From Bryobacterales bacterium (GTDB lineage: Bacteria; Acidobacteriota; Terriglobia; Bryobacterales; UBA6623), in contig JAJEHF010000104.1 of the NCBI GenBank assembly GCA_022823865.1, forward strand, positions 1 to 64,000: a stretch of DNA of 64,000 bases. The letters are read 5' to 3'. The notes under the pieces were generated by a model that saw only the letters and a list, made by a program, of their open reading frames with translations, was not told the DNA's origin and did not search any database. Position numbers and translations under genes: made by a program. Each line of letters begins with the position of its first letter. The stretch's first letter is position 1. Positions 27,933 to 36,626 of the stretch are shown in pieces.

Positions 27933-28211
27933 ATGCCCGCGGTGCCGCTGACGCAAGCCAAGACTCGCCTTGCCAAGTTGGTAGCCGGGTTGGAGAAACT
28001 CGGCGAAGAGGTGGTCATTACCCGATCCGGACGTCCAGTAGCAGTGCTACTTTCGTTTCCGGAATACGAAGGGCTGCTCGAGACCTTGGAGGTTCTAGGC
28101 GACCGCGAATTCTCTAGGCAGATCGAACTCGGCTTGAAGGAGGTGGCTTTGGGAGAGTTGCTGAGCCACGAGGAGGTGTGGGATGGCTTGGACCCTTGCA
28201 TACACCGCTAG
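27933..28211 (+). CDS. Phd/YefM-type antitoxin
   Basis: 92 residues. The opening PLTQAKTRLAKLVAGLEKLG and EEVVITRSGRPVAVLLSFPEYE are the typical Phd/YefM DNA-binding core (short helix, then strand-turn with R.G.P.AVL). The C-terminal helix (FSRQIELGLKEVALGELLSHEE) would wrap the toxin. It overlaps the toxin start by 29 bases, as usual for such pairs. It probably represses its own promoter together with the toxin. Confidence 0.9.
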   Translation: MPAVPLTQAKTRLAKLVAGLEKLGEEVVITRSGRPVAVLLSFPEYEGLLETLEVLGDREFSRQIELGLKEVALGELLSHEEVWDGLDPCIHR

Positions 28212-28515
28212 TGCCGCCCAAGCGATCAGCAAGATCGATCCGGCTATTCGGCGGCGTCTCAATGGCGCTATTGAGACGCTTCGCGAAGAGCCTGACTGCG
28301 GCAAGCCGCTGCAATTCCCCCTCCGAGGTCTCCAGTGCTGGCGATCAGGAGACTATCGAATCGTCTATCGCGCAGTCGAAAAGCGCATTGAAGTGCTCAC
28401 AGTGGCGATCGCCCAAAGGTGGAGTGTCTTCAGTAAGCTGCGGGCCGCGCGACCAGCAGCTGGGCTGGGACGCCCGCACGTGCGGGGCGCGGATTCGGGG
28501 AGTCGTGTCGAATAA
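28183..28515 (+). CDS. RelE/ParE-family toxin with extended C-terminus
   Basis: 110 residues. The RelE fold is recognisable: WTLAYTASAAQAISKIDPAI, LRGLQCWRSGDYRIVYRAVE and VLTVAIAQRWSVF. RelE members cut mRNA at the ribosome; ParE members poison gyrase. Here the normally conserved HR..VY ending reads QRWSVF, and about 20 Arg/Ala/Gly-rich residues follow the point where homologues usually stop. This suggests a lost stop codon and possibly a weakened toxin. It overlaps the antitoxin gene by 29 bases. Confidence 0.85.
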   Translation: MAWTLAYTASAAQAISKIDPAIRRRLNGAIETLREEPDCGKPLQFPLRGLQCWRSGDYRIVYRAVEKRIEVLTVAIAQRWSVFSKLRAARPAAGLGRPHVRGADSGSRVE

Positions 28516-28654
28516 TCGGTTTCTGCTGCTGCCGGGGCGTGCGCCGGTGCGGTAGGACACTCTCGACTTTCGAGGCCATGCCCCGCCGCTTGGCCGAGCT
28601 GCGAAGGCTCAGGCAGCCGGCTCGTGGCCGGTGTTAGTATCCGTCTGGAAGAAG

Positions 28655-28683
28655 GGCGGGGCAGTCTCTGCGTCTGCCCCGCC
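28655..28683 (-). terminator. Hairpin terminator after the TonB receptor gene
   Basis: A perfect 10-bp stem, GGCGGGGCAG (28655-28664) and CTGCCCCGCC (28674-28683), with a 9-base loop begins about 20 bases past the receptor stop. On the minus strand it is followed by the pyrimidine run CTTCTTCC. It may also end the convergent toxin-antitoxin transcript. Confidence 0.7.
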
Positions 28684-28703
28684 GAGCCGTCTGAGCCGCC
28701 GGG

Positions 28704-31700
28704 CTAGAAGCCGTAGCGCAGGCCGAGCTGGAGGATGCGGCCCGAGGCTCCGACCGTCAGGCCCGTGATGTTGCCGAACGCCCGGTTCTGGACGTTGCCT
28801 TGCGGGAGTCCGAAATTCGCGCGGTTCGGCAGGTTGATGACCTCCCCGCGGAACTGGAGGGTGTGCCCCTCCCAAGGCATGTTGAAGGTCTTGATCAATG
28901 ACAGGTCCGCGCGCAGCGCTCCGGGAGCGATGAACGCGTTCCGGCCGACCTCGCCGAAGGTCAAGCGCGCGGGACGCTGGAATATCGACGCGTTGAAGAA
29001 CTTCTCCCCGCGCACGTTGTCGCGCCAGGAGCCGTTTCGCTGGTAATCCCCGTTGACATCGGCGCGGACGCGCGCCGCTGTCGGATAAACTTGGCTGGCA
29101 TTGCCCCAATACGCCGAGAAGGGGGGGCCGGTGCGCGCCTCTATGATGGTGCCGACCGACCAGCCGCCCACGATCTGGTTCAGCACCGAGTTGCTGAGTG
29201 CCACCGCGCGCCCTTGGCCCACCGGGAGTTCGTAGACCAGGCTGAAGATCGCGCGATGCGCGATATGGCTGCCGCCCAGCGACCAGGCCTCACGGCGGTC
29301 GTACTGGTTTGCGAACGGGACGTTGCCCGCCTCGCCGCCCAGTTCGTTGCGTCCCTCGACACTGTCCATCGCCTTGGCCCAGGTGTAGTTGGTCTGGAAC
29401 TGAAGCCCGTTCGAGTAGCGCTTCTCGAGCTTGAAGTTCACGCCATGGTACTCCGAATCCCCGAACGTTGGCGAGATCATCACAACGTTCGAGAACTGTG
29501 GAAACGGGCGCAGCACTTGCGGTGCGATGCCTTGGCTGTCTACGAGGCCGATCTGCGAGGGGTGGACTTGGTTCTGTGTGGCCGAGCCGGGAATGGTCAG
29601 CTTGTGGCCAATCGTCGAGAGATAGCCGACTTCGAACAGCATGTCCCCGGGCAGCAGGCGCTGGAGGTTGAAGTTGTAGGTGATCAGATACGGATTTGGC
29701 CGGTTCTCAGGCTGGAAGAACTGCGGCGAGAACCTCGGGGTGTCTCCGATCGCGACTGCGCCGAAGCCCGGCACGAGGTCCGACTCTGTCGGCTCGACGA
29801 TCCCAGGGAGCCCGTCGCGGAGCAGAAAGGCGGCGTCCGTCGGCCGCAGCGTGCCGAACGAGCCTTGAATCGAGAACCCGGCGTTCGTCACGACCGGAGT
29901 GGCCTGGTCGTACTGGCCCGTGTAAACGACCGACGCTCCGGCTCGAATGACCCAGTCGTCCGTTGCGCGGTAGGAAAGCCCAACCCGCGGTCCGATGTTG
30001 CCGTACACGAAATTGTGCGCGTACTTGCTGCCGCCGCGCGCGTCGCGCCCCGACCACGTGATCACGCCAGGGCAGTCGCAGGCGGGGTTGTTGCCCGTCG
30101 CGTCGAACGAATTCTGGCGGTTGTCGATAGACTCGAAGCGCGGCGTGTCGAAGTCCCAGCGCAGGCCCAGGTTCATTGACAGCTTGGGGGTTATCTTCCA
30201 GTCGTCTTGCAGGTACATCCCCATGGCGTTCGCCCTGCTGCGAATCAGGAACGTCTCCGTGCGGCTCCCGCCGGCGACCCATCCGTAGAGCAGCGCGGCG
30301 ACGGAGTCGCCGGTCGCGTTCTGGTTGAAGTTCATCGAGCCGCCTGCCGAGGACAGGAAGACGTCATCATTGATGGACCAGCGGAACTCGCCTCCCCACT
30401 TCAGGGTGTGCTTGCCGCTCACGTAGGTCCAGTTGGAAACGATGTGGTTGTCGCGGATCGGGAACTGCCGCCGCTCCTGGCCGCCGCCGCGCCCGATGCG
30501 CTGGATCCCCCCGGCCAGGCCGAATCCGGGGAAGAACTCCGGGTTGTTGCCGGTGAAGCCGATCTGTTGGGACAGGCCCAGGCCCTTGGCGGCGATGGTG
30601 GGGTGCCATTTCCGCTTGTTCCACGTGAAGCGGTTCTCGGTGACAAGCTTGTTCGTGAGATTCGAGATTGTCGTCACCGACCAGTTGAAGTAGTGGTACT
30701 GGATGATTCGCTGGTTGTTGTGCACCGGTTGCGGCCAAAATTCCTTGAAGTCCTCTCTGTTGCCGATGGTGTGAACGTATCGACCGTACAACCGGTGGCG
30801 CTCATTCACGGTGTGGTCGACGCGGAGCGACAGCGTGTTGTTGTCGTTCACGTTGCGGGCGTTGTTCTGAAAGTTCCGGCTGCGCGAAGGCCTTCCCGCC
30901 ACGTTCGGCGTCGGCCAGAACTTCGCGACGGCAGCCCCGACCGGGTCCAAGTCGGCTGCGGGGATCATATTGTTCGGAACGGGTTCCATGGTCACCGGAT
31001 TGCGGATCTCCCTGCCCAACCCGGAGAAGTCGCCTAGCGTCTCGGCCGGGTTGGGGATGTTCTCGATCCGGGGAGCCGCCGTCCGTATGTTCGTGTATTC
31101 CTGGCTGGCGAAGAAGAAGCTCCGGTCCTTGGCGATCGGCCCGCCGAGGGCCCAGCCGTACTGGTTTCGGCGGAGGAGTTGCTTGTTCGAGCCCGAGAAG
31201 AAGTGTCGCGAGTCCATCGCGTCGTTGCGAATGAACTCGTAGAGCGCTCCGTGAAGGCTGTTGGTCCCGGACTTGGTCGTCATCTGGATGAAGCCGCCTC
31301 CGGAGCGGCCCATCTCGGCCTTGTAGTTCGAGACCTCGACATTCATCTCTTCCAGCGCCTCGATCGGCGGGTCATAGTTCAGCGAGGCCACGCCCAAGAG
31401 GATGTTCTGCGTCGAGCCGCCGTCCAAGGTCCACATGGCGTTGTTGCTGCGGCCGCCGGCGATCTGGAACTGCGAGCCGTTGCCGCGTTGGACGACGAAG
31501 CCGCTGAGGCGCACTAGCTGGGCCGCTCGCCGCCCGAGCAACGGCATGTTCGCGATGGACCGGTTCTGGATCACGCCGCCAACCGAGGAGTTCTCGGTCT
31601 TGAGCAACGGCACGTCAGCCTCCACGGTGACCGATTCGGTGACTTCGCCGAGTTCCATCACGGCGTCAGCCCTGACCGCCGAAGCCGTGTCGAGGCGGAT

Positions 31701-31973
31701 GCCCTCTCGCGTGTACTGCTTGAAGCCGGCCGTGGTGACGATTAGCTCAAACGTGCCGGGTTTGATGAACGGTATCGTGTAGCTGCCCGTCTCGTTCGTC
31801 GTTGTCGTATACGACTCGCCGGTTTCCATGTTCATGATCACGATCTCGGCGGCGGGAATGACCGCGCCGGTACCGTCGCTGACGGTTCCGGTCAGCGTGG
31901 CGTTGGTTTGTGCTAGCCCGACGGCAGCGCCCATCAACAGCAGCGCGCCCACAAGCCAGATGTTTCGATGCAT
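28704..31973 (-). CDS. TonB-dependent receptor with carboxypeptidase-like N-terminal domain
   Basis: 1089 residues from ATG 31973, chosen because it follows GAGGGGAC and starts a signal peptide (NIWLVGALLLMGAAVGLAQ). Residues about 25-110 form a carboxypeptidase regulatory-like beta-sandwich (TLTGTVSDGTGAVIPAAEI, TTNETGSYTIPFIKPG). A plug region with ALEEMNVEVSNYKAEMGRSG (about 220-240) and a long strand-rich barrel ending in LQLGLRYGF follow. This is the Oar-like outer-membrane receptor type that is expanded in Acidobacteria, taking up or binding large ligands. The ligand is unknown. It lies downstream of the fic gene after about 150 bases, on the same strand. Confidence 0.92.
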   Translation of the reverse strand: MHRNIWLVGALLLMGAAVGLAQTNATLTGTVSDGTGAVIPAAEIVIMNMETGESYTTTTNETGSYTIPFIKPGTFELIVTTAGFKQYTREGIRLDTASAVRADAVMELGEVTESVTVEADVPLLKTENSSVGGVIQNRSIANMPLLGRRAAQLVRLSGFVVQRGNGSQFQIAGGRSNNAMWTLDGGSTQNILLGVASLNYDPPIEALEEMNVEVSNYKAEMGRSGGGFIQMTTKSGTNSLHGALYEFIRNDAMDSRHFFSGSNKQLLRRNQYGWALGGPIAKDRSFFFASQEYTNIRTAAPRIENIPNPAETLGDFSGLGREIRNPVTMEPVPNNMIPAADLDPVGAAVAKFWPTPNVAGRPSRSRNFQNNARNVNDNNTLSLRVDHTVNERHRLYGRYVHTIGNREDFKEFWPQPVHNNQRIIQYHYFNWSVTTISNLTNKLVTENRFTWNKRKWHPTIAAKGLGLSQQIGFTGNNPEFFPGFGLAGGIQRIGRGGGQERRQFPIRDNHIVSNWTYVSGKHTLKWGGEFRWSINDDVFLSSAGGSMNFNQNATGDSVAALLYGWVAGGSRTETFLIRSRANAMGMYLQDDWKITPKLSMNLGLRWDFDTPRFESIDNRQNSFDATGNNPACDCPGVITWSGRDARGGSKYAHNFVYGNIGPRVGLSYRATDDWVIRAGASVVYTGQYDQATPVVTNAGFSIQGSFGTLRPTDAAFLLRDGLPGIVEPTESDLVPGFGAVAIGDTPRFSPQFFQPENRPNPYLITYNFNLQRLLPGDMLFEVGYLSTIGHKLTIPGSATQNQVHPSQIGLVDSQGIAPQVLRPFPQFSNVVMISPTFGDSEYHGVNFKLEKRYSNGLQFQTNYTWAKAMDSVEGRNELGGEAGNVPFANQYDRREAWSLGGSHIAHRAIFSLVYELPVGQGRAVALSNSVLNQIVGGWSVGTIIEARTGPPFSAYWGNASQVYPTAARVRADVNGDYQRNGSWRDNVRGEKFFNASIFQRPARLTFGEVGRNAFIAPGALRADLSLIKTFNMPWEGHTLQFRGEVINLPNRANFGLPQGNVQNRAFGNITGLTVGASGRILQLGLRYGF

Positions 31974-32126
31974 GTGACGTCCCCTCGACTCTTTACCTGC
32001 GTGGATGACCACGCGCACAACACTGCGCAGCAGACCCAAGCTGCGTGCCCGTACTCTACCACCGTCTGCGCGCCGAATGGGAACTGCTATGCCTAATGTG
32101 CTGTGATTCGCCGCGCCCGCGGCCAT

Positions 32127-33524
32127 TCACCGGCTCCAAACCCCCTGCCAAGTGGCGAATTCCGAGGGCGTGACACGATAGCGTGCGAAGTTGCCTTGGT
32201 GCAGGGTAAGCAATTCGCGCTCGACGATGGACCGAAAGCGTTCGCAGTCAGATTTCTCGATGTGCTCGCCCGCCCATGACGCGACATGGGCGGCAGCCTG
32301 CTGCTTGTCCATGGTTGTGCGCACAACAGTGGCTACAACCTCCCGCAACGCATTGCGGTATCGCATCCGGAGCGCGTCGGGCTCGCCGATTGACTGGCGC
32401 ACAGCCGCATAGCGGGCGGCAGACTGCCTGTAAGCCCGGACGAACAGATCGCGCAGCAGTTCGGTGCGCCGGAGTTCGTACACTCCCAGTAGAGCTTTGG
32501 AATATAGGTCGCGCAGCACCTCTTCGAACGATAGGGGCGACAGGTTCGCTCTAATGAACGGGATATTGGCGGCAAGTCGCGAAACCCGCTTGTTGACATC
32601 GTCGAAAGGTTGTAGATAGGGGAATTGCACCATCGTGAAGAACGCCTGCTCGAACGGGTCTTCTATCGCCGAGATCTTCGCGAGAGCCAGGTCGAAGCAC
32701 TCCTCGATCAATTGCGGTACCTCGAGCGGGTGGAAGACCGATCCCGCGATACCAACGCTTCGGTAGCGGAGCCGGCCTGGCGCTGCCGGGTCCGGCAGTA
32801 AGTTATCCGCCAGCAAGGCGTGAAGGCTGAGGATGGTGTGGCGATTGAACCCGATCTCCGCCGCCCCGTCAACGAGAAAGGCGATGGCATCCTTGTGGTT
32901 CAGAATCATCTGGGTTTCGAGTGCACCCTTCCCCTCCGCTTCCTCCCCGGCTTCGATAAGGCGCTGCGTATCGAGCAGAGAATAGGTGTTGCCCTCCAGA
33001 CGGCTGGAGTTCCACGAGAGGTCGATCAGCAGTCGGCTTAAGATCTGCTTGGCGAAAGTGCCCGCCGGCTGTTCAGCGGGCGTGGCCGAGCCAATTCTCC
33101 GAAGCTCAGTTCGTTCCACCTCCGAGAGATAGAAGGTCTGGTTTGGTCGATATGAGTCGAGAAAATCCCGATCATAGCCAACGGGCTTGCGCTCATTGAG
33201 AGGCAGCTGGACCTGTACTAGAACTGCAGCACCTTCCTCGGAAAGAGGGTTCATTGCGGAGAGGCGGCCGCTCGCTGTGGCTCTCCCGCTACGCACTTCG
33301 CCCGACAACTGGACAGTCGCCGGCATTCGATATCGCGTCCAGCGCCCCGAACCCTCGACAGTCAACCGCTGGCTGTCGACTAGGGCCTTGAGACGATACT
33401 GCAGCGTCCGGCGCGGCGGTGCCGGATCGAGCCCTTCCGCGATCTGCTTAGCAGTCGTGCCGTCCGACTGGCCTCGTACAACCTCTTCGATTGCACGTAG
33501 ATTCGCCTCGGAAATGCGCTTCAT
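32127..33524 (-). CDS. Fic-fold protein with altered catalytic motif
   Basis: 465 residues. Residues about 1-70 are a winged-helix DNA-binding domain (GTTAKQIAEGLDPAPPRRTLQYRLKALV). The Fic core contains FPYLQPFDDVNKRVSRLAAN (about 300-320), aligning with HPFxxGN(G/K)RxxR, but the catalytic His is Gln and the following Gly is Val. The N-terminal inhibitory helix motif is present as SSRLEGN (about 172). Classic Fic enzymes transfer AMP to proteins; without the His this one may bind nucleotide without AMPylation, or act mainly as a regulator. A strong ribosome site (AAGGAGG) precedes ATG 33524, and the promoter has operator-like repeats. Confidence 0.9.
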   Translation of the reverse strand: MKRISEANLRAIEEVVRGQSDGTTAKQIAEGLDPAPPRRTLQYRLKALVDSQRLTVEGSGRWTRYRMPATVQLSGEVRSGRATASGRLSAMNPLSEEGAAVLVQVQLPLNERKPVGYDRDFLDSYRPNQTFYLSEVERTELRRIGSATPAEQPAGTFAKQILSRLLIDLSWNSSRLEGNTYSLLDTQRLIEAGEEAEGKGALETQMILNHKDAIAFLVDGAAEIGFNRHTILSLHALLADNLLPDPAAPGRLRYRSVGIAGSVFHPLEVPQLIEECFDLALAKISAIEDPFEQAFFTMVQFPYLQPFDDVNKRVSRLAANIPFIRANLSPLSFEEVLRDLYSKALLGVYELRRTELLRDLFVRAYRQSAARYAAVRQSIGEPDALRMRYRNALREVVATVVRTTMDKQQAAAHVASWAGEHIEKSDCERFRSIVERELLTLHQGNFARYRVTPSEFATWQGVWSR

Positions 33525-33541
33525 GACGGGACCTCCTTTAG

Positions 33542-33609
33542 TTGCGCTTACAGCGTACTATACGCCATGTATGCGCAATTATCAATGTAATTGTCGACTT
33601 AAGTTGCGC
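33542..33609 (-). promoter_or_regulatory. fic promoter with operator-like inverted repeats
   Basis: Minus strand: TTGATA (33580-33585), 17-base spacer, TATAGT (33557-33562). A perfect inverted repeat CAATTA-N6-TAATTG (33576-33593) covers the -35. TTGCGC (33542-33547) and GCGCAA (33573-33578) bracket the -10, and another TTGCGC lies at 33604-33609. The winged-helix domain of the Fic protein is a plausible autorepressor (inference). Confidence 0.6.
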
Positions 33610-34117
33610 GGTCAGGTCGAGACTTGCGCATAGACGGCGCCACTTGGAGTTAGGTCGTTGCCGGCGACCAAGACTACTAGGCACTGATGCCGTGGGAGGC
33701 TGGTCCCCACGGTCCAGCGGTCGCGTGAGGCGCAACCCAGGGCTGCGGCCTGCTAGGCCGGACAGCTGGACTCGCGACCCGATCAACCTTTCCATCCTGT
33801 CCCAGCTAGGCGAGGTGGCATGGAGCCGACGGGGTCGGAGTAGCGTACGAAACTCTCCGCACGGTTGCCTTGGATCGTACCGGATCGACCGCCCCGACCC
33901 CGGACTAGAACCGCGCATTCCTCGGGGACGATTCTCCTCGAGACCGCGAAACGGCGATCGACCGGCAGATGTCCTCGCCGCGGTTCGGCGAACGCGCGGC
34001 GCCGCGAGTTCGACTTGGTCCGATAGGGCGAGTGCCGATGTTTGCCGTGTCCGGCACAAATACCGATACCTGAATGGTAAGCCGCGGCAGTTCGCCCTCA
34101 GGAAGAACAAAACCCGA
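33610..34117. other. Intergenic stretch without a supported gene
   Basis: About 500 bases between divergent fic and TonB receptor genes. Frames on both strands are Arg/Ser/Pro-rich and look non-coding. A hairpin with 7-bp perfect arms (33690-33696 and 33706-33712) has no T tract. No RNA family recognised. Confidence 0.4.
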
Positions 34118-34150
34118 TTGACTGCGGTATCAAATTTAGGTTAACCTAAA
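34118..34150 (+). promoter_or_regulatory. Promoter and metal-regulator-like palindrome of the second TonB receptor
   Basis: TTGACT (34118-34123), 18-base spacer and TAACCT (34142-34147) form a promoter. A perfect 16-bp palindrome, TTTAGGTTAACCTAAA (34135-34150), covers the -10 and ends 13 bases before the ATG. The half-site TTAGGTTA resembles DtxR/IdeR/MntR-family boxes, suggesting iron or manganese control. The very short leader has no clear ribosome site. Confidence 0.6.
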
Positions 34151-34163
34151 AAATAACTTCAGC

Positions 34164-36566
34164 ATGGCAGTGATTCAAATCTTGTTGATGCTAATTCTGT
34201 ATTCAGCATCCCCGGCAAGCGCCAGTCAGGCCGCCGCGACGCTGAACGGAACGGTGGTCGATCCCTCCGGTGGCGCAGTGGCTGGAGCCGCCGTGTTGCT
34301 GAGCCACCCTGTGTCCGGTTTTGAGCGCGAAGTCACAGCCGACGACCAGGGCGAGTTTCGCTTCACCAACGTCCCGTTCCAAGCTTACGAGCTGCGGGCG
34401 ACCCAGCCCGGCTTCGGAGCGGCAAGCCACCGAGTGGAACTCCGCTCGAACCTCCCGGTGAGCGTTGATCTCCAGCTGGAGTTGTTGACCCGATTGGAAT
34501 CGGTGTCCGTTGGCGCCAACGCGAACATCACACTGCTAGACCCGGAGGCCAGCGGGACGCAGGCCCAACTCAGCCGGCTGATCATCGAGAAGCTGCCGAT
34601 CGGCAGTGCTACCAGGGGCTTGGAGTCGGTGCTGCTCGGGTTCCCGGGCTTCGCCGCCAACGCCAACGGCTCGATCCATCCGCGCGGTGCCCACAACCAG
34701 ATGACCTACGTCATCGACGGAATGCCCATCAGCGACCAGTTCTCCGGGCAGTTCGCGACCTCGATCGATCCCAACTTGGTCGAGACACTGGAACTGTTTA
34801 CCGGCAACATTCCTCCCGAGTATGGCGCGAAGGTTTCCGGCGTTGCGCGGGTGACGACGCGATCCGGTTTTGACGGCGGCGGCCGCACTTTCGGACAGCT
34901 CGACCTAGGGGGCGGGGGATTCGACACGTTGTCGCAGGCGGCACAGGTCGGCGGGACAATCGGAACGCTGGGCTGGTTTGGCTCGATTTCCAGCGTCAAG
35001 ACCAATCGCTTTCTCGACTCGCCGTCGCTTGATAACCTCCACAACGGCGGCAACGCCCAGCGCGGATCGCTACGGCTGGACTGGCACCGCCCGAGAGGGG
35101 ATCTGTTCCGCATCATGGCCATGGGCGGGCGGTCTTCGTTCCAACTGGCCAACCTGCGCAGCCAGCACGCCAATGGCCAGCAGCAGAGGCGGCTGCTGGA
35201 TGATCAGGCGGTCTCGCTCGGCTACGTGCGGATCCTGGCGCCGATGGCCACGTTCGATTCCACCACGTCGTTTCGCACAACAGCCGGCCGCCTAACGCCG
35301 AGTCCAGGCGACACTCCAGTCACGGCGGAACTGGCCCGGTCGCTCTCGACTCTGGCGAGCTTTAATCGCTTCAGCTGGCAGCGTGGCTCGCACCAGTTCA
35401 CGCTGGGGCTTGACGGTCAGTATTTTCCCGTGTCTGAGAATTTCGTCTTCGGGCTGACTGACCCGCTCGCGAACGTTCCGCGGTCTGATGACTTCAACCC
35501 GAACTTGCTGCCATTCGACCTGACCCGCAGTGGGGCGCGCTTCCGCTTCCAGCAAAGCGCTTCGGGCCAGCTGCTGACCGCGTTCGTGCGCGACCGAGTG
35601 CGCTGGCGCAACGTTGTGCTCGACCTTGGCTTAAGGCTGGATCGCTATTCCATGCTCGTGGTAGACAGCGAGCTACAGCCGCGGGTTGGCCTGGCCTACC
35701 ACATCGAGTCCACGGGCACGGTGCTGCGGGCCTCCTACAACCGCAACTTCCAGACGCCGCCCAATGAGAACCTGCTCTTGGCGAACTCGCAGCAGGCAGC
35801 CCTGCTCGCGCCCCCGGCCGTGCGCAGGTCCCTGAACGGCGGATCGATTCCGATCCAGCCGCAGTACCAGAACGTGTACGAGGCCGGGCTGCAGCAGAGC
35901 ATCGGGGGTGTCGTGTCGGTCGACGCCGCCTACTACCACAAGCATTCGACGAATCCCCAGGACAACGATAACTTCCTCGACACGGGCATCGTATTCCCCA
36001 CCTCGCTGGCATTCTCGCGGGTGAATGGCGTCGATGCGCGCATCGTCTTGCCAGAGCGGCGCGGCGTTTCGGGATCTGTGGGCCTGACTCACTTCCGAGC
36101 GATCGTGACTCCGCCGTTCACCGGAGGGCTGTTCCTGGCCAGATCGAGCCTGGACGCACTGTCTGAGGGCCCCTTCGTGATCGACCATGACCAAGCCCTG
36201 GGAATGAGTGGAAATGTGATCTATCGCCCCGCGAAGCACTGGTGGACGAGTTGGCAGTTGCGCTATGACAGCGGCTTGGTGTCCAATCCTTCCGATCCCC
36301 GCCAGGTCGCGGCCGATCCCGACTATTTCGATCTGCTGCCGTATGTCGACTTGGCGGGCGACCCACCGCGGATTCGGCCGCGTACGATCATCGACGCTTC
36401 TCTCGGCTACGAGCACTATCGCGCTGACCGGCGGGTGTGGGAAGTTGCGTTCCACGCGTCGAACCTGACAAATCGAGAGGCCCTGTACAGCTTCCAGTCC
36501 GTGTTCGTCGGCACCCGCGTGCTGCAACCCTTCACGGCCAGCGTGCGGCTGCGCCTGTTTTGGTGA
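34164..36566 (+). CDS. TonB-dependent receptor, possibly metal-regulated
   Basis: 800 residues with a signal peptide (MAVIQILLMLILYSASPASA; a second ATG at 34188 is also possible). Residues about 25-110 are a carboxypeptidase regulatory-like domain (TLNGTVVDPSGGAVAGAAVLL, DDQGEFRFTNVPF). The plug has QMTYVIDGMPISDQFSG (about 180) and LFTGNIPPEYGAKVSG, then a barrel ending in the aromatic RLRLFW typical of outer-membrane assembly signals. It is shorter than the receptor at 29-32 kb. The DtxR-like palindrome over its promoter suggests uptake of a metal complex, which is inference. Single gene. Confidence 0.9.
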   Translation: MAVIQILLMLILYSASPASASQAAATLNGTVVDPSGGAVAGAAVLLSHPVSGFEREVTADDQGEFRFTNVPFQAYELRATQPGFGAASHRVELRSNLPVSVDLQLELLTRLESVSVGANANITLLDPEASGTQAQLSRLIIEKLPIGSATRGLESVLLGFPGFAANANGSIHPRGAHNQMTYVIDGMPISDQFSGQFATSIDPNLVETLELFTGNIPPEYGAKVSGVARVTTRSGFDGGGRTFGQLDLGGGGFDTLSQAAQVGGTIGTLGWFGSISSVKTNRFLDSPSLDNLHNGGNAQRGSLRLDWHRPRGDLFRIMAMGGRSSFQLANLRSQHANGQQQRRLLDDQAVSLGYVRILAPMATFDSTTSFRTTAGRLTPSPGDTPVTAELARSLSTLASFNRFSWQRGSHQFTLGLDGQYFPVSENFVFGLTDPLANVPRSDDFNPNLLPFDLTRSGARFRFQQSASGQLLTAFVRDRVRWRNVVLDLGLRLDRYSMLVVDSELQPRVGLAYHIESTGTVLRASYNRNFQTPPNENLLLANSQQAALLAPPAVRRSLNGGSIPIQPQYQNVYEAGLQQSIGGVVSVDAAYYHKHSTNPQDNDNFLDTGIVFPTSLAFSRVNGVDARIVLPERRGVSGSVGLTHFRAIVTPPFTGGLFLARSSLDALSEGPFVIDHDQALGMSGNVIYRPAKHWWTSWQLRYDSGLVSNPSDPRQVAADPDYFDLLPYVDLAGDPPRIRPRTIIDASLGYEHYRADRRVWEVAFHASNLTNREALYSFQSVFVGTRVLQPFTASVRLRLFW

Positions 36567-36626
36567 TGCCGCGATTGCCCGTATGATGGGCTGGCAGGGA
36601 ACGCGGCAACGCGCGGCTGACGCCTG

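Noticed and set aside
33690-33712. Hairpin with 7-bp perfect arms as a terminator.
   Set aside because: No T tract and no gene ends near it.
33542-34144. Long open frames on both strands between fic and the TonB receptor.
   Set aside because: Arg/Ser/Pro-rich composition, no ribosome sites and no family resemblance; typical shadow frames in high-GC DNA.
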